This document shows positions 20,694 through 29,843 of a DNA stretch of 64,000 nucleotides, one piece after another. Source of the DNA: Chrysoperla carnea (Eukaryota > Arthropoda > Insecta > Neuroptera > Chrysopidae); contig NC_058342.1 in NCBI RefSeq assembly GCF_905475395.1, positions 8,493,140 through 8,557,139 on the forward strand, in the 5' to 3' direction. The position numbers and the translations under genes are program-made. Position 1 is the first letter of the stretch, and each line of letters begins with the position of its first letter. The notes under the pieces are model-generated. The model saw nothing but the letters and a program-made list of their open reading frames with translations. It was not told the origin of the DNA and did not search any database.

Positions 20694-21341
20694 ATGGCTC
20701 AGAAGCAGGTTGATCAATATTATCTAAATATGAAAAAAGATGTATTATTAAAATCTTTAATTCAGTTGAATAAATGTGGAACAAAATTTATTATTATTGG
20801 AATTTCACCTTTTGATTTATCAAATATAATACAAATTAAAACACAACGTGGTCAATTTATGAATTTTACTAAATCGCAATGGATACAACTCTTAAATAAT
20901 CAACAAATTATTTTGGATTATATAAATAATATAAATAACTTTCTGGTGGATATTGTAATTGATGATGTTACTATTTCTGCCCATGATTGTTACAATAAGA
21001 AAATAATTAAGTTTTCATCGGGTAATTCTACTATCTTTCTGGGTGATGAAACAGTTAAAAAAATGTTTAAGGTAGAAAAAATTATTGACATTCAATTTTC
21101 AATATTGGAATCATTAAATATTCCTGGTTATATGCAAATGGTGACTAACAAATTCCTGGCAGAGGAAAACTCACAAGCACAATTTGGGAATTGGCGTCCA
21201 AATATTTTATCAATGATTGAACAAGAAAAAAATCTACTATTGAAGAAATTTTTATTGGAATTGTTAATGGATTATCCTGACATTATAGAAAAAAATTTAC
21301 AAATTTCCCCTCTTACCTTAAATTATTATATTGATTATTAA
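20694..21341 (+). CDS. Hypothetical 215-residue Polinton protein
   Basis: The start is taken at ATG 20694 (AACAATGGCTC context), about 75 nt after a TATA-like motif; the frame is open further upstream but reads promoter-like DNA. The first third contains two beta-strand-like segments (KFIIIGISPFDL, IIQIKTQRG) followed by FTKSQWIQLLNNQ. That order faintly recalls PC4-like single-strand DNA-binding domains, but I would not assign it. The C-terminal half is helical (MIEQEKNLLLKKFLLELL). No P-loop is present, so it is not the missing packaging ATPase. The frame is intact. Confidence 0.6.
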   Translation: MAQKQVDQYYLNMKKDVLLKSLIQLNKCGTKFIIIGISPFDLSNIIQIKTQRGQFMNFTKSQWIQLLNNQQIILDYINNINNFLVDIVIDDVTISAHDCYNKKIIKFSSGNSTIFLGDETVKKMFKVEKIIDIQFSILESLNIPGYMQMVTNKFLAEENSQAQFGNWRPNILSMIEQEKNLLLKKFLLELLMDYPDIIEKNLQISPLTLNYYIDY

Positions 21342-21571
21342 CAATTTTGTACTATTATTTAAAATAAATATAATCTGAAAAAATAAAAAAGAGGTTGTTA
21401 TTAAGTAAAACAAAATCCTTATTTAGATGATATTTTTATTAAAGCATATAAAATTTATGAAAAAACATACAAAAAAGTAAAAAAATTCACAAAAAGTAAA
21501 AAAATTGATAAAAATGTTATAAAATTGATAAAAATGTTATAAAAATTGATGAAAATTTAAAAAAACTTTAC
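21342..21571. other. Intergenic AT-rich DNA between convergent genes
   Basis: It lies between the stops of the 20694 gene and the minus-strand five-exon gene. It contains short direct repeats of AAAAATTGATAAAAATGTTAT (21502-21545). No gene seen. Confidence 0.6.
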
Positions 21572-21790
21572 TTAAGTTTGAGTTTTATTCAGTTCATTAA
21601 GTAGAGCATAAGGTAGGTAATCTAGACTTCTCAATATTTCTTCCCCCACACTCATTAATCCAATTACTTCCTCATGCGTAATGTTCCTTTAAGAATAATA
21701 CAAATTAGAAAAAAAACATATATTTAATGAAGAAAAGTTAAAGAAAAACTTACGTCCTACTATCCATCATTTTGCTGTAAAACAAAAAAA

Positions 21791-21822
<32 letters not shown>

Positions 21823-22172
21823 TTAATCTAAACAAGAAGCCTTACCTCATATTAAACTCGTCATCTTTCATATATGTTTCTCTAAAAACAATTTTTTTTT
21901 TTTAGAACATATAAATATAGCTAATCGATCATAAAAACTTACTCTAAATGTTTTTTTACTGTTGAATCATACTTAAACCCCTCCCTCTCATTTTGTCTCT
22001 CCATACTGCAAACACAAATTTTTTTTTAGTAATTTAAAGCATATGTGATTTAAAAAAAAAACTAAAGATAAACTTACTGCATAGTTGAATAATAAAAACA
22101 AAGAATATATAATATATTTAGTGTAACAAGAATAATTAGCGCAATCACAGACATTATCTTTTTGAAATCCAT
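21572..22172 (-). CDS. Five-exon micro-exon gene encoding a small membrane or secreted protein
   Basis: Minus-strand exons are 22172-22078 (95 nt), 22005-21943 (63), 21881-21846 (36), 21774-21754 (21) and 21686-21572 (115). Introns are 72, 61, 71 and 67 bp. Each has a GTAAG donor and a T-rich tract ending in AG. Every junction is phase 2, and the joined 330 nt form one open frame of 109 residues ending in TAA. The N-terminus has a basic start (MDFKK) and about 20 hydrophobic residues, which is a signal-anchor or signal peptide. The rest is charged and soluble. There is no cysteine-rich motif. The family is not recognised. Small phase-2 exons and an N-terminal secretion-like signal recall eukaryotic micro-exon effector genes. 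Confidence 0.72.
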
Positions 22173-22341
22173 TTTTTTTTTCTTGTTTTCACTTCTGCTT
22201 GTTTTCACTTCAACTTCTCGAATTAAAATGAAGTGTTAAGGGACAAAATTCTTAACGTTAGGATACATGTGAAAAAATTTGAAGATTAAGCATAAATTAA
22301 AGTATATGAAAATGAATACGTAATATAATACGTAATATTTA

Positions 22342-22825
22342 TAATAAATAAATAAAATCTCTATTAAACAGAAGCACTTTTGATTATTTTCTTTATGATA
22401 AAATATTATGCCTAATAAGCTTGAATATAGATTAGTGTATTCATATTTTGCTTACTGATTTTATCCTAATTCAATGATGGATGAAATATTATACTACATT
22501 TTACGTAAATTGAATAATAGCTGCATAGCATATTTCAGATAAAACAGAATATCTAATTTTTTATATGGCTCCCCTCCTGCTTATAATAAATAACTAAAAT
22601 CTCTATTAAACAGAAGCACTTTTGATTATTTTCTTTATGATAAAATATTATGCCTAATAAGCTTGAATATAGATTAGTGTATTCATATTTTGCTTACTGA
22701 TTTTATCCTAATTCAATGATGGATGAAATATTATACTACATTTTACGTAAATTGAATAATAGCTGCATAGCATATTTCAGATAAAACAGAATATCTAATT
22801 TTTTATATGGCTCCCCTCCTGCTTA
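22342..22825 (+). repeat. 242-bp tandem duplication upstream of the 22892 gene
   Basis: Two near-identical copies of about 242 bp in direct tandem (about 22342-22583 and 22584-22825), the second ending just before the TATA box of the next gene. They cover the presumed upstream control region. No coding frame. Confidence 0.88.
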
Positions 22826-22833
22826 TTATTTTC

Positions 22834-22843
22834 TATATAAAAG
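22834..22843 (+). promoter_or_regulatory. TATA box (TATATAAAAG)
   Basis: It lies 58 nt upstream of the ATG at 22892 and immediately downstream of the duplicated 242-bp block. Confidence 0.5.
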
Positions 22844-22891
22844 AAAAACACATATGGGAAATCAATATTTATTGCATACTGATATTTTCTG

Positions 22892-23377
22892 ATGGAGCAT
22901 ATTATAGATATGAGTTTGACTATTGTTGATTTGCATGGGTTTAAAGATGATGATAATAATTTTATTTTAAAAGAAATTGCAATTCTAAAAAATGGTGATG
23001 AAATTTTACACTTTATAGTGAAACCACCATACAGAAAGGAGTTTCTGGGGAGAAAAGCACAAAGATCGAATCAGTGGTTGACCAACTATTACCATTGCCT
23101 TGATTGGGAGGATGGTTTTGCAGAATTAGAAGATGTGAAATTTATTGTTAATTCCATTTTAAAAAAAGAAGAAACCATTATTGTGAAAGGTAATGAAAAA
23201 GTTGAGTGGTGTGCAGAGTTATTTAATGCTGTGGTATCCAATATTGAAGATATGTGGCATTTTGATGAGGAGTTATATAAAGAAAGTGAAAAAAAGTGTT
23301 TCAATAGATGTTTAATGCATAAGGGTAAATTTGCAATTACAAATGTTTATAGAATCCATGACTCTTATCGCGAATAG
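22892..23377 (+). CDS. Hypothetical 161-residue protein, possible DnaQ-like fold
   Basis: An intact ATG frame (a second ATG at 22910 is equally possible). The N-terminus reads SLTIVDLHGF followed by FILKEIAIL and a FIVKPPY block, then NQWLTNYYHCLDW. This layout (strand, acidic residue, long strand, HxLxW) recalls RNase H/DnaQ-like exonuclease folds and resembles uncharacterised insect proteins. The expected DxE pair is not there (D-L-H), so catalytic activity is doubtful. The C-terminus has several Cys/His (WHFDEE, CFNRC, HKGKF). The call is by impression only. TATA box and upstream duplication lie directly 5'. Confidence 0.6.
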   Translation: MEHIIDMSLTIVDLHGFKDDDNNFILKEIAILKNGDEILHFIVKPPYRKEFLGRKAQRSNQWLTNYYHCLDWEDGFAELEDVKFIVNSILKKEETIIVKGNEKVEWCAELFNAVVSNIEDMWHFDEELYKESEKKCFNRCLMHKGKFAITNVYRIHDSYRE

Positions 23378-23527
23378 ATAAATTATATGTATATGGAAGT
23401 ATAAAAAATAATCATACAAAGAAAAAATTAGAAGAGTTTATTTTAGTTGATTTTTTAGGGGGGATTTTTTTTTTTTTTTGGTGATATAAAATCGCGTTAA
23501 TTGCTGTTAAATACATCTGTTTGAAAC
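23378..23527 (+). other. Promoter-like spacer with TATA motif
   Basis: Includes a long T-run (23466-23479) and GATATAAAATC (23482-23492), about 40 nt before the next ATG. Confidence 0.4.
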
Positions 23528-24178
23528 ATGTTGGCTAGCTTACGTAAGTTAACAATTGAAAGCCTCGAGAATGAAATACAAGAAGATGAATATAATGTGC
23601 ATTTAGAGTTCTACATTGCCGCGCTTCGATATGGTAATCTTGAGCTAATAGAATACATTTTAGCAAAATATCCAAAATTTATTCTATCAAGTTTTTTATC
23701 TATGGCTGTCAAACGAAATCATCACCATATAATTGATTGTTTAATTAAATATAAAATAATACACATCCACCAACTCAAACAACATTTTCAAGAAATTAAG
23801 GAATCATTCAACGGATCAACTGAATTTGATGGAGTAATTGAAGTATTTTTAAAGAAAAATAGCTTAGACAAATATTTGTATGATGGATTAGTTACATGCA
23901 TAAGCCATGGTAGAGTTAAAGCATTGGAATGTCTTATTAATAAATGTAAAGCAAGAAATATAAACCTGAAATTTTATCCATTTTCAAAAAATCTAGATAT
24001 ATGGATATGGTTATTGAAGAAAATTAAGTCTCCTGTGAATGCTAATGGTGAATTTATACAAATAGATCAAACTGGGGAAGATGTTTGCGGGAGTGAGAAT
24101 TGGTCAGCAAGCAATAATATTAGTGATTATCTAAAAATAAAGGAATTATTATTAAATGAGTTTAAAATTATACAATAA
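23528..24178 (+). CDS. Ankyrin-like repeat protein
   Basis: 216 residues, intact. It has repeated helix-turn-helix units with ankyrin-like spacing: YIAALRYGNLELIEYIL (about residue 29), LSMAVKRNHHHIIDCLI (about 57) and LVTCISHGRVKALECLI (about 121). The loops are degenerate, as in viral ankyrin-like proteins. It is the last gene before the right TIR, a typical position for accessory genes. A role in binding host proteins is possible but not shown. Confidence 0.6.
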   Translation: MLASLRKLTIESLENEIQEDEYNVHLEFYIAALRYGNLELIEYILAKYPKFILSSFLSMAVKRNHHHIIDCLIKYKIIHIHQLKQHFQEIKESFNGSTEFDGVIEVFLKKNSLDKYLYDGLVTCISHGRVKALECLINKCKARNINLKFYPFSKNLDIWIWLLKKIKSPVNANGEFIQIDQTGEDVCGSENWSASNNISDYLKIKELLLNEFKIIQ

Positions 24179-24318
24179 AATAAATTTTTTATACTTTGAA
24201 AAAATAAGCATAAATATTTACATAATTAGTATTTTTTTTTAAAACACCTCTCATAATAACCATCTGTGCCAAAATTTAAAATACTGATTTACTATATGTC
24301 AACGTACTATGGCTGTTT

Positions 24319-24800
24319 AACATATCAAGTTTCCGTAAATACTTCAAGTTTATTGAAAATAGAATAAATTAAAGATGTTCTTCACCTTAATAATTATATT
24401 CATATTATAAAACCAGTTTTGAATAGTTTTCATATATTGAACAATTTTGAATTATACTTAACTAGCCTCTGTGGCCGAGTGGTTAAGTACTTAGACTCGC
24501 ACCTGGGAAACCAGCGTTCAAATCCCACTGCTATCTCTTATTTTTTTAAAAAAAGTATATTTCTATACTAACATCTTCACTTCATACTTCAATTGGGCAG
24601 CAACTACCGAGTGAGAAGCTTCTCTCATTGTTGAATTAATTGTTGAAACAATACGTCATCATCAGTTCAATGAACTCAAAATTGCATTCCTAAAAGTGCA
24701 TCCCCAAAAAGTGCATCCCAAAAGTAAACAATACAATGACCCGTCGGGCAATGCACTTTCCCAAAAATGCATCCAATGCAGTTCAATGACCTCAATGCAC
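24319..24800 (-). repeat. Polinton right terminal inverted repeat
   Basis: Reverse-complement match of 6548-7029, same 482-bp length. A few substitutions (for example near 24352 and in the B-box flank) separate the arms. Flanking bases do not show a shared 6-bp target duplication. Confidence 0.92.
24465..24547 (+). ncRNA. tRNA-derived Pol III cassette in right TIR (outward reading)
   Basis: Second copy of the TIR cassette. A box TGGCCGAGTGG is at 24472-24482, B box GTTCAAATC at 24516-24524, and a seven-T terminator at 24541-24547. The CTGG-GAAA-CCAG hairpin is kept. Conservation of both promoter boxes, hairpin and terminator in both arms is compatible with function, but TIR homogenisation could also explain it. 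Confidence 0.6.
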
Positions 24801-24872
24801 CCAAGGCCATATAAGAAAACTACGTCACAGTCCAAAGTCCAAAATATTTTTGAATCCCCAATTTATACCTAC

Positions 24873-25234
24873 TCACCTTTCTTATGAAATGAGTTTATGT
24901 TACTTATTTCATAATTTAACTATAACTTATAAAAGTTTTAATCATTTCTAAACTCATATAATAAATTATTTATTTTTGCAATATTTAGCATATTTGGGTC
25001 GGTGATTTTTTTTATATTGTAGATCGTACTATTTATACCGTAAGGGTATTTTATTTTTATCCATCGATCGCCTTTACGTGTATTTAATTTTTATTGCTCG
25101 ATTTGCTCGATCAACTTTAAGATCACCGCGTCTTCATATTCTTTTTTTTACATCATATCATATTATTTTCAATTCACAAATTAATCAACTATCAACCAGC
25201 TACTTTTCTAAAATATATTTAAAACCTATTCATA
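24873..25234 (+). repeat. Dispersed repeat, copy A (left part)
   Basis: Matches 33997-34349 nearly base for base, apart from a 9-bp tandem duplication (GCTCGATTT) near 25098 and a few substitutions. Copy A continues after the pogo insertion at 27756-27787. Family not recognised; no coding capacity. Confidence 0.85.
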
Positions 25235-25517
25235 GAGGAAGGGGTGGTAATTTGGAACCCCTTAATATCTCAGAAACAGACAGCGACATCTGTTAAAAAA
25301 CTATGCAATTACGTTGAACTGGTATCATAGAATGTATTCACTGCCACTAGCGCCAGTTTTGCATCAAGTTTGAACCTGTCATTCAAAGTTGAAATTTTAT
25401 GTCACCGGCAAATGTTTTTTCTTTTATTCGTTTATTGTCAAAAGTTTTTTTTTAGTCTAAAACTAATACAGTGGGTGTTAAGGGAAGTACTTTACGCATA
25501 AGTTCAAATTGTCACAG

Positions 25518-25672
25518 GTAAGTTTTAAGGTTTGTTTTAACGAGTTTTAGTTTTCTTAATTATTTGATAACATAGTAAGGTTTTGAATTTGGAACCCCAT
25601 AGGTGCAGGTAATATGGAACCGGGTTCCAAATTACCCGCAGTGCATTAACATCACTTTTTTCCTGTTTCCAG
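25518..25672 (+). other. Putative 5'-UTR intron of the pogo transposase gene
   Basis: Donor CACAG/GTAAGT at 25517/25518 and acceptor TTTCCAG at 25672, two bases before the ATG-containing exon. It removes the internal inverted GGAACC repeats. Confidence 0.5.
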
Positions 25673-25674
25673 TC

Positions 25675-27502
25675 ATGCCTCGAACTCAATTGTCACCAAA
25701 GCCGAAGTCGAAAAGAAAAACTTGGGCCAGGAATAATATGATTGAAGCTGTAAAAGCAGTAACAGAAAAGAAAATGGATTTGAAAAAAGCGTTCAAGCTT
25801 TATAATGTTCCAAAAACTACTCTGCAAAGGTTTGTGCACAGTGACCAGCCTCCCGTTGAGGTTGTAAATACTACTATAGGAAGAAGACCTGTCCTGCCAT
25901 CTCACCTTGAAGAAAGCCTTGTGTCATACCTTCTCGTTATGGAAAGTAAATTCTATGGCTTGACCCGTCAGGATGTTCGTAAAATGGCCTATCAGTTGGC
26001 TGTGAAAAATAATGTCGAACATTCGTTTAGAAATAACATAGTCGGTCGAGCTTGGCTTGATCATTTCTTATTACGCCACAAAGATAAGCTTTCTATTCGA
26101 TCACCAACAGGAACTTCCAATGCTCGGGCTCAAGGTTTCAATAAAGAAGCAGTGGATAAGTTCTTTGACATCCTTGAAGAAGAATTCCAAAAACATAATT
26201 ATCCACCAGAGAGAATCTTTAATGTCGACGAAACCGGGCTACCTATCGTGCAGAGTAAAATTGTTAAAGTAATTGGTCTGCGAGGGAAAAGACAAGTAGG
26301 TAGCATTACTGCGGCTGAACGTGGATCATTGGTGACAGTGGTATCAGTGAGGAGCGCAAGTGGCATATTTATCCCACCGCTGCTGATATTCCTACGCAAA
26401 AACATGACGCAAACGTTGATGAAAGGAGCTCCGCCAGGTTCTACCGGAAGATGCCATCCATCAGAATGGATTCAGGCAAATCTGTTTACGAACTGGCTGA
26501 ATTGAAAAGACCCACCCAACAGAAGCATCACCTGTTCTGTTAATTCTTGATGGGCATTATTCACACACACGCAATTTGGATATTTTGATGGCAGCTAGGG
26601 CTAATAATGTCACAATTATTAGTTTACCTCCACATTCAACACGCAAGATGCAACCTCTTGACCGGTCTTTTATGAGTCCCTTGAAAACTTATTACAGCGA
26701 AGAAATTAGACAGTGGTTACTCAATTCTAACCGGATGTTGACTCCATACGAAATAGCTGAATTGCTGGGACGTGCTTATCTCAGGTGCCAAACTGGAGCT
26801 ATTGCTGTGAATGGGTTCAGAGTAACTGATATTTACCCGATGAACAGAAACGTATTTGCTGAAGCCGACTACATAGCAAGCTCAAGTGGGACCACTCCTC
26901 AAGCTACTGATGATGACCCTCATCTACCGTCTACCAGTACGCCTGTTGCTGTTCAAATGCCACAGGCACAACCTCGACCAGGCGCTAGTGGACAGGTAAA
27001 TCGAGCTTCCCAGCAAGTGATCAGCAACCCTGTTGTTTTCCCTGAAGATATCTTACCGGTACCGGCACCAAAGAATAAAAAATCTAACAGAGGCCGCAAG
27101 TCATCTGCCGCTACTTTATTGACCGGATCTCCCTATAAACAGCAACTCGAGGAGTCAATCAAGTCTATAGCACAGAGAGGAAGAGGCCGGGGAAGAGCTC
27201 GTGGACGTAGTGGTAGGCAGAGAACAGCAAACTCTTCTAGAACTCCTCCGAGCAGACAGGAATCTACATCATCGGATTCTCAATCATCAGTTTCTTCAGG
27301 TGACACTGTAGTGTCAGAAAATGCTACCACACATGCCCAGCCCACAAACGAAGATGACGCTTGTTGCATTTTTTGCTCTGAAAATTACTCCAACGATCGA
27401 CGTGGTGAAACTTGGATTCAGTGCCAATCATGTGGGTTGTGGGCACATATTGAATGCTCAGGATGCGACGCAGAATTTTATATTTATGATTTTTGTAAAT
27501 AA
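25675..27502 (+). pseudogene. pogo transposase with C-terminal PHD-like zinc finger, frameshifted
   Basis: The start is chosen at ATG 25675 (MPRTQLSP), just after the acceptor. Domains are a Psq-type HTH (about residues 17-60), a CENP-B-type HTH (about 65-135), and a DDE_1 core with D in FNVDETG (about 26224), D in LILDGH (about 26548) and D in QPLDRS (about 26659). A Ser/Arg/Gly-rich linker and a C-X2-C...C-X2-C...H-X2-C...C-X2-C PHD-like finger (27364-27499) follow. The frame breaks between the first and second catalytic Asp near 26500. No other stop is seen, so one small indel inactivates it. Confidence 0.88.
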
Positions 27503-27755
27503 ATTTATTCCATACTTGTAATTTGGAACCCGGGTTCCCTAATACCAGCACCAGAGCTCCGAACACATTTTTTTCAATTTTTCAATAAAGCAAATTATTT
27601 CCCTTAATGAGTGGTTTTATTTCGTTAATTCGTTCCTAATATAAAAGTTAATAAGTTTTTTAGTATATAAAGTAATTTTTCGAAATGATTAGTTAAATAG
27701 TTTTGCTAAAATACTTAAGAAACAAAGTAGGGTTCCAAATTACCACCCCTTCCTC

Positions 27756-27787
27756 TATTATTTATATTTAAAAAATTTTAATTTTCA
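27756..27787 (+). repeat. Dispersed repeat, copy A (right part after pogo insertion)
   Basis: Continues the homology to 34348-34380 that was interrupted by the pogo element; diverges after ATTTTCA. Confidence 0.75.
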
Positions 27788-28047
27788 ATTGATAGCAGAT
27801 AAAATGCTTTGGTTTTTGGAACTGAATTTAATCGTTTATATTTCATAATTTAATTACATTTTTCTTACAGGTTATTAATCATTTTATTTTATTTTTTTTT
27901 TTTTGACCGCATTATCTTTTAATATTATTATTATTATTATATATATATTTTTATTTTTTTTTTTGACGAATTCTATGTATACATTGTATATCGAAAGAGA
28001 ACGAATAAAATATTATTATTATTATTATTATTATTATATTATTCTAA
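27788..28047 (+). other. AT-rich DNA with LINE-tail-like (ATT)n end
   Basis: Contains T-rich tracts and, at 27965-28036, a sequence ending AACGAATAAAATATTATT with an (ATT)n tract. This resembles the 3' tail of a truncated non-LTR retrotransposon. No 5' LTR of the following Gypsy element can be recognised. Confidence 0.4.
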
Positions 28048-29059
28048 ATGATTACACGCAGCGCAGGTAAACAATTTAACTCGCCTCCAAGCCGAACTAG
28101 TGGTGAAAGACCAACTTCAGATCCAGATGATATTTTCAATACCCCAAGGTGCCGCATCAGCTGTCAACATGGCAACCATCACTACGCAAGTAGCATCCAC
28201 CACGAATTTGTTGCACAGTTCAGCTGGAGAATTAGCAGATATGCAGAATTTTCTACAACAACAAAATCAACAGATAAGTACTTTAACCAATAATTTAACA
28301 AACCTGTCTACTTTGATTACTGATAATTTGGTTAATAATTCTGATCAAACTCGTCCCAATAACTCAATTAATTTTTATGCCAAACCTAGCATTGATATTT
28401 TCATTACAAAAGTGACTATACTTGATATATCAATTCCTGAAAACATCATAAAATTTATTACCGATGTACAAAATTTAGTCAATATAGAGGTTTTACCTCA
28501 AGAAATTTTAATTAAATCTCTTATTAATAGGTGTGCACTAAATGCACAAAATTTTTGGTCTGAGTGTATTGCGCAATCCTTAACTTGGACTCAAGTTAAA
28601 AATAAGTTATTGGAAATATACGTTCCACCGTTAACCAAGCAATTATTGTTGGATAAACTAGTCCGACGTTCTCAAATGGACAATGAAAAATTTTCCACAT
28701 TTACATCCGATATAATTAATTTTGCTAAAAATTTAGCACCAGAATTATCTGAAGCACAAGTAATCGAAATTATTTTTGCACATGCTAACATTTCAGTACT
28801 CATCATTATGGGATTAAATTCCATTCCTAGCACTTATACAGATTTATATAAACTTGTTACAAAAATCGAAGAGATTCCATCTAGAATTATTCTTCCAGTA
28901 TCTAATACTTTGTCAACAAACCAAACGGATTCTAAAACAATAAATAAATATTTTTGTAATTATTGTAAAGCAAATAATCATACAATTGAATTTTGTAGAA
29001 AACGGAAATATAAAGAAAATCATAAACATTTTAGCTCTATTAATTCAAAAAACTTGTAG
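28048..29059 (+). pseudogene. Gypsy gag with CCHC zinc knuckle, frameshifted
   Basis: ATG at 28048 starts a frame (MITRSAGKQFNSPP) that shifts near 28140 into the frame running to 29059. A Gln-rich helical segment and a capsid-like domain follow. A CCHC knuckle (C-X2-C-X4-H-X4-C, nt 28951-28992) with a basic tail lies near the end. The related copy at 12 kb lacks this knuckle. Confidence 0.78.
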
Positions 29060-29061
29060 AC

Positions 29062-29843
29062 CCCAGGTTTTGCATAGCTACTGAAAAGTTAAACTATTCT
29101 ATTCTTCCAACTCAAACCTTATTTATTGAAGGACTTCCAATTCTAACCCTATTTGATTCCGGAGCCACACTTAATGCTATACGGTCATCTACCTTAAAAA
29201 ATTTACAAATTTTAAACAAAAATATCATTACTACGTCAATTTATGCAAATATTTCATTACCTGGAAATAATTATTTAAAATGTACTTCGCAAGTCAATCT
29301 TCATTTTAAACTCGATAATTTTTCTTGGACGCAACCATTTTATGTTATCGATAAACTTCCTTTCGAAGCTATATTAGGAGTAACTACGCTTCGACATTGC
29401 AATATTATTCTTGATTTTTCTAAATCTGTAATTAAATTTCATTACAACCCTAAAATTGAAATACCATTTTCGGGATTTAACAACTCTAATCGAATAATCA
29501 ATACTATTTGTGAAGTTAGAATTCACATGAATTTCAAACAAACTAAAATATTGAATTCGCTATTAGATAAGTTTGAATAAATTTTTTCGGAAATTTCTGG
29601 CGTTGCTAAGAATTTTGAATACAGAATCAAACTCAAAGATAATATACCAGTATGTAAATCTCCATATTATCTGGCACCAGATAACTCCTTGACCAACATA
29701 TTAAAGAACTTGTGGAACAAGGAATACTTTCACAATCCAATTCTAGTTAGAGTGCTCATGTCTTTTTCGTTAAGAAAAAAGATGATACATATTGATTAGT
29801 AGCTGATTATAGATTTTTAAATAAACACATCCAATTCGACCCT
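29062..29843 (+). pseudogene. Gypsy protease and RT N-terminus, stops and frameshift
   Basis: The frame after the gag stop holds a retropepsin active site (LFDSGAT, about 29147) and the second motif ILGVTTL (about 29377). It ends in a TAA at 29578. RT N-terminal homology continues to about 29690, then shifts frame and contains further stops (near 29740 and 29796) before the long RT frame. Confidence 0.75.

Larger units (their letters stand above)
6548..24800 (+). mobile_element. Polinton/Maverick (adintovirus-like) element with 482-bp TIRs
   Basis: Two inverted repeats of equal length (6548-7029 and 24319-24800) enclose a gene set diagnostic of Polintons/adintoviruses: protein-primed family B DNA polymerase, adenain-like cysteine protease, penton-like minor capsid protein, small conserved protein and double jelly-roll major capsid protein. 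The packaging ATPase and retroviral-type integrase usual for the group are not found. About 5.1 kb of Gypsy and unassigned DNA (11.66-16.8 kb) replaces the second half of the polymerase. No 6-bp target duplication is visible outside the TIRs. Premature stops in polymerase and major capsid genes show it cannot act alone. Confidence 0.9.
25235..27755 (+). mobile_element. pogo-type (Tc1/mariner superfamily) DNA transposon, 2521 bp
   Basis: 26-bp terminal inverted repeats (GAGGAAGGGGTGGTAATTTG and onward) are flanked by TA on both sides, the target duplication of the superfamily. The uninterrupted repeat copy at 33997-34380 shows the empty site. Subterminal copies of GGTAATTTGGAACC in both orientations (25578-25645, 27518-27540) may be transposase sites. 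It encodes one transposase with a single frameshift. Confidence 0.93.

Noticed and set aside
20694-21341. Polinton packaging ATPase
   Set aside because: No P-loop or Walker B motif is present in the translated product.
24465-24538. Functional tRNA-Ser/Leu gene
   Set aside because: A and B boxes fit, but acceptor and D stems do not pair and the anticodon arm is replaced by a GAAA-capped hairpin; listed as a tRNA-derived cassette instead.
6542-24806. 6-bp target duplication of the Polinton
   Set aside because: The six bases outside each TIR (TTTCAT versus CCAAGG) do not match.
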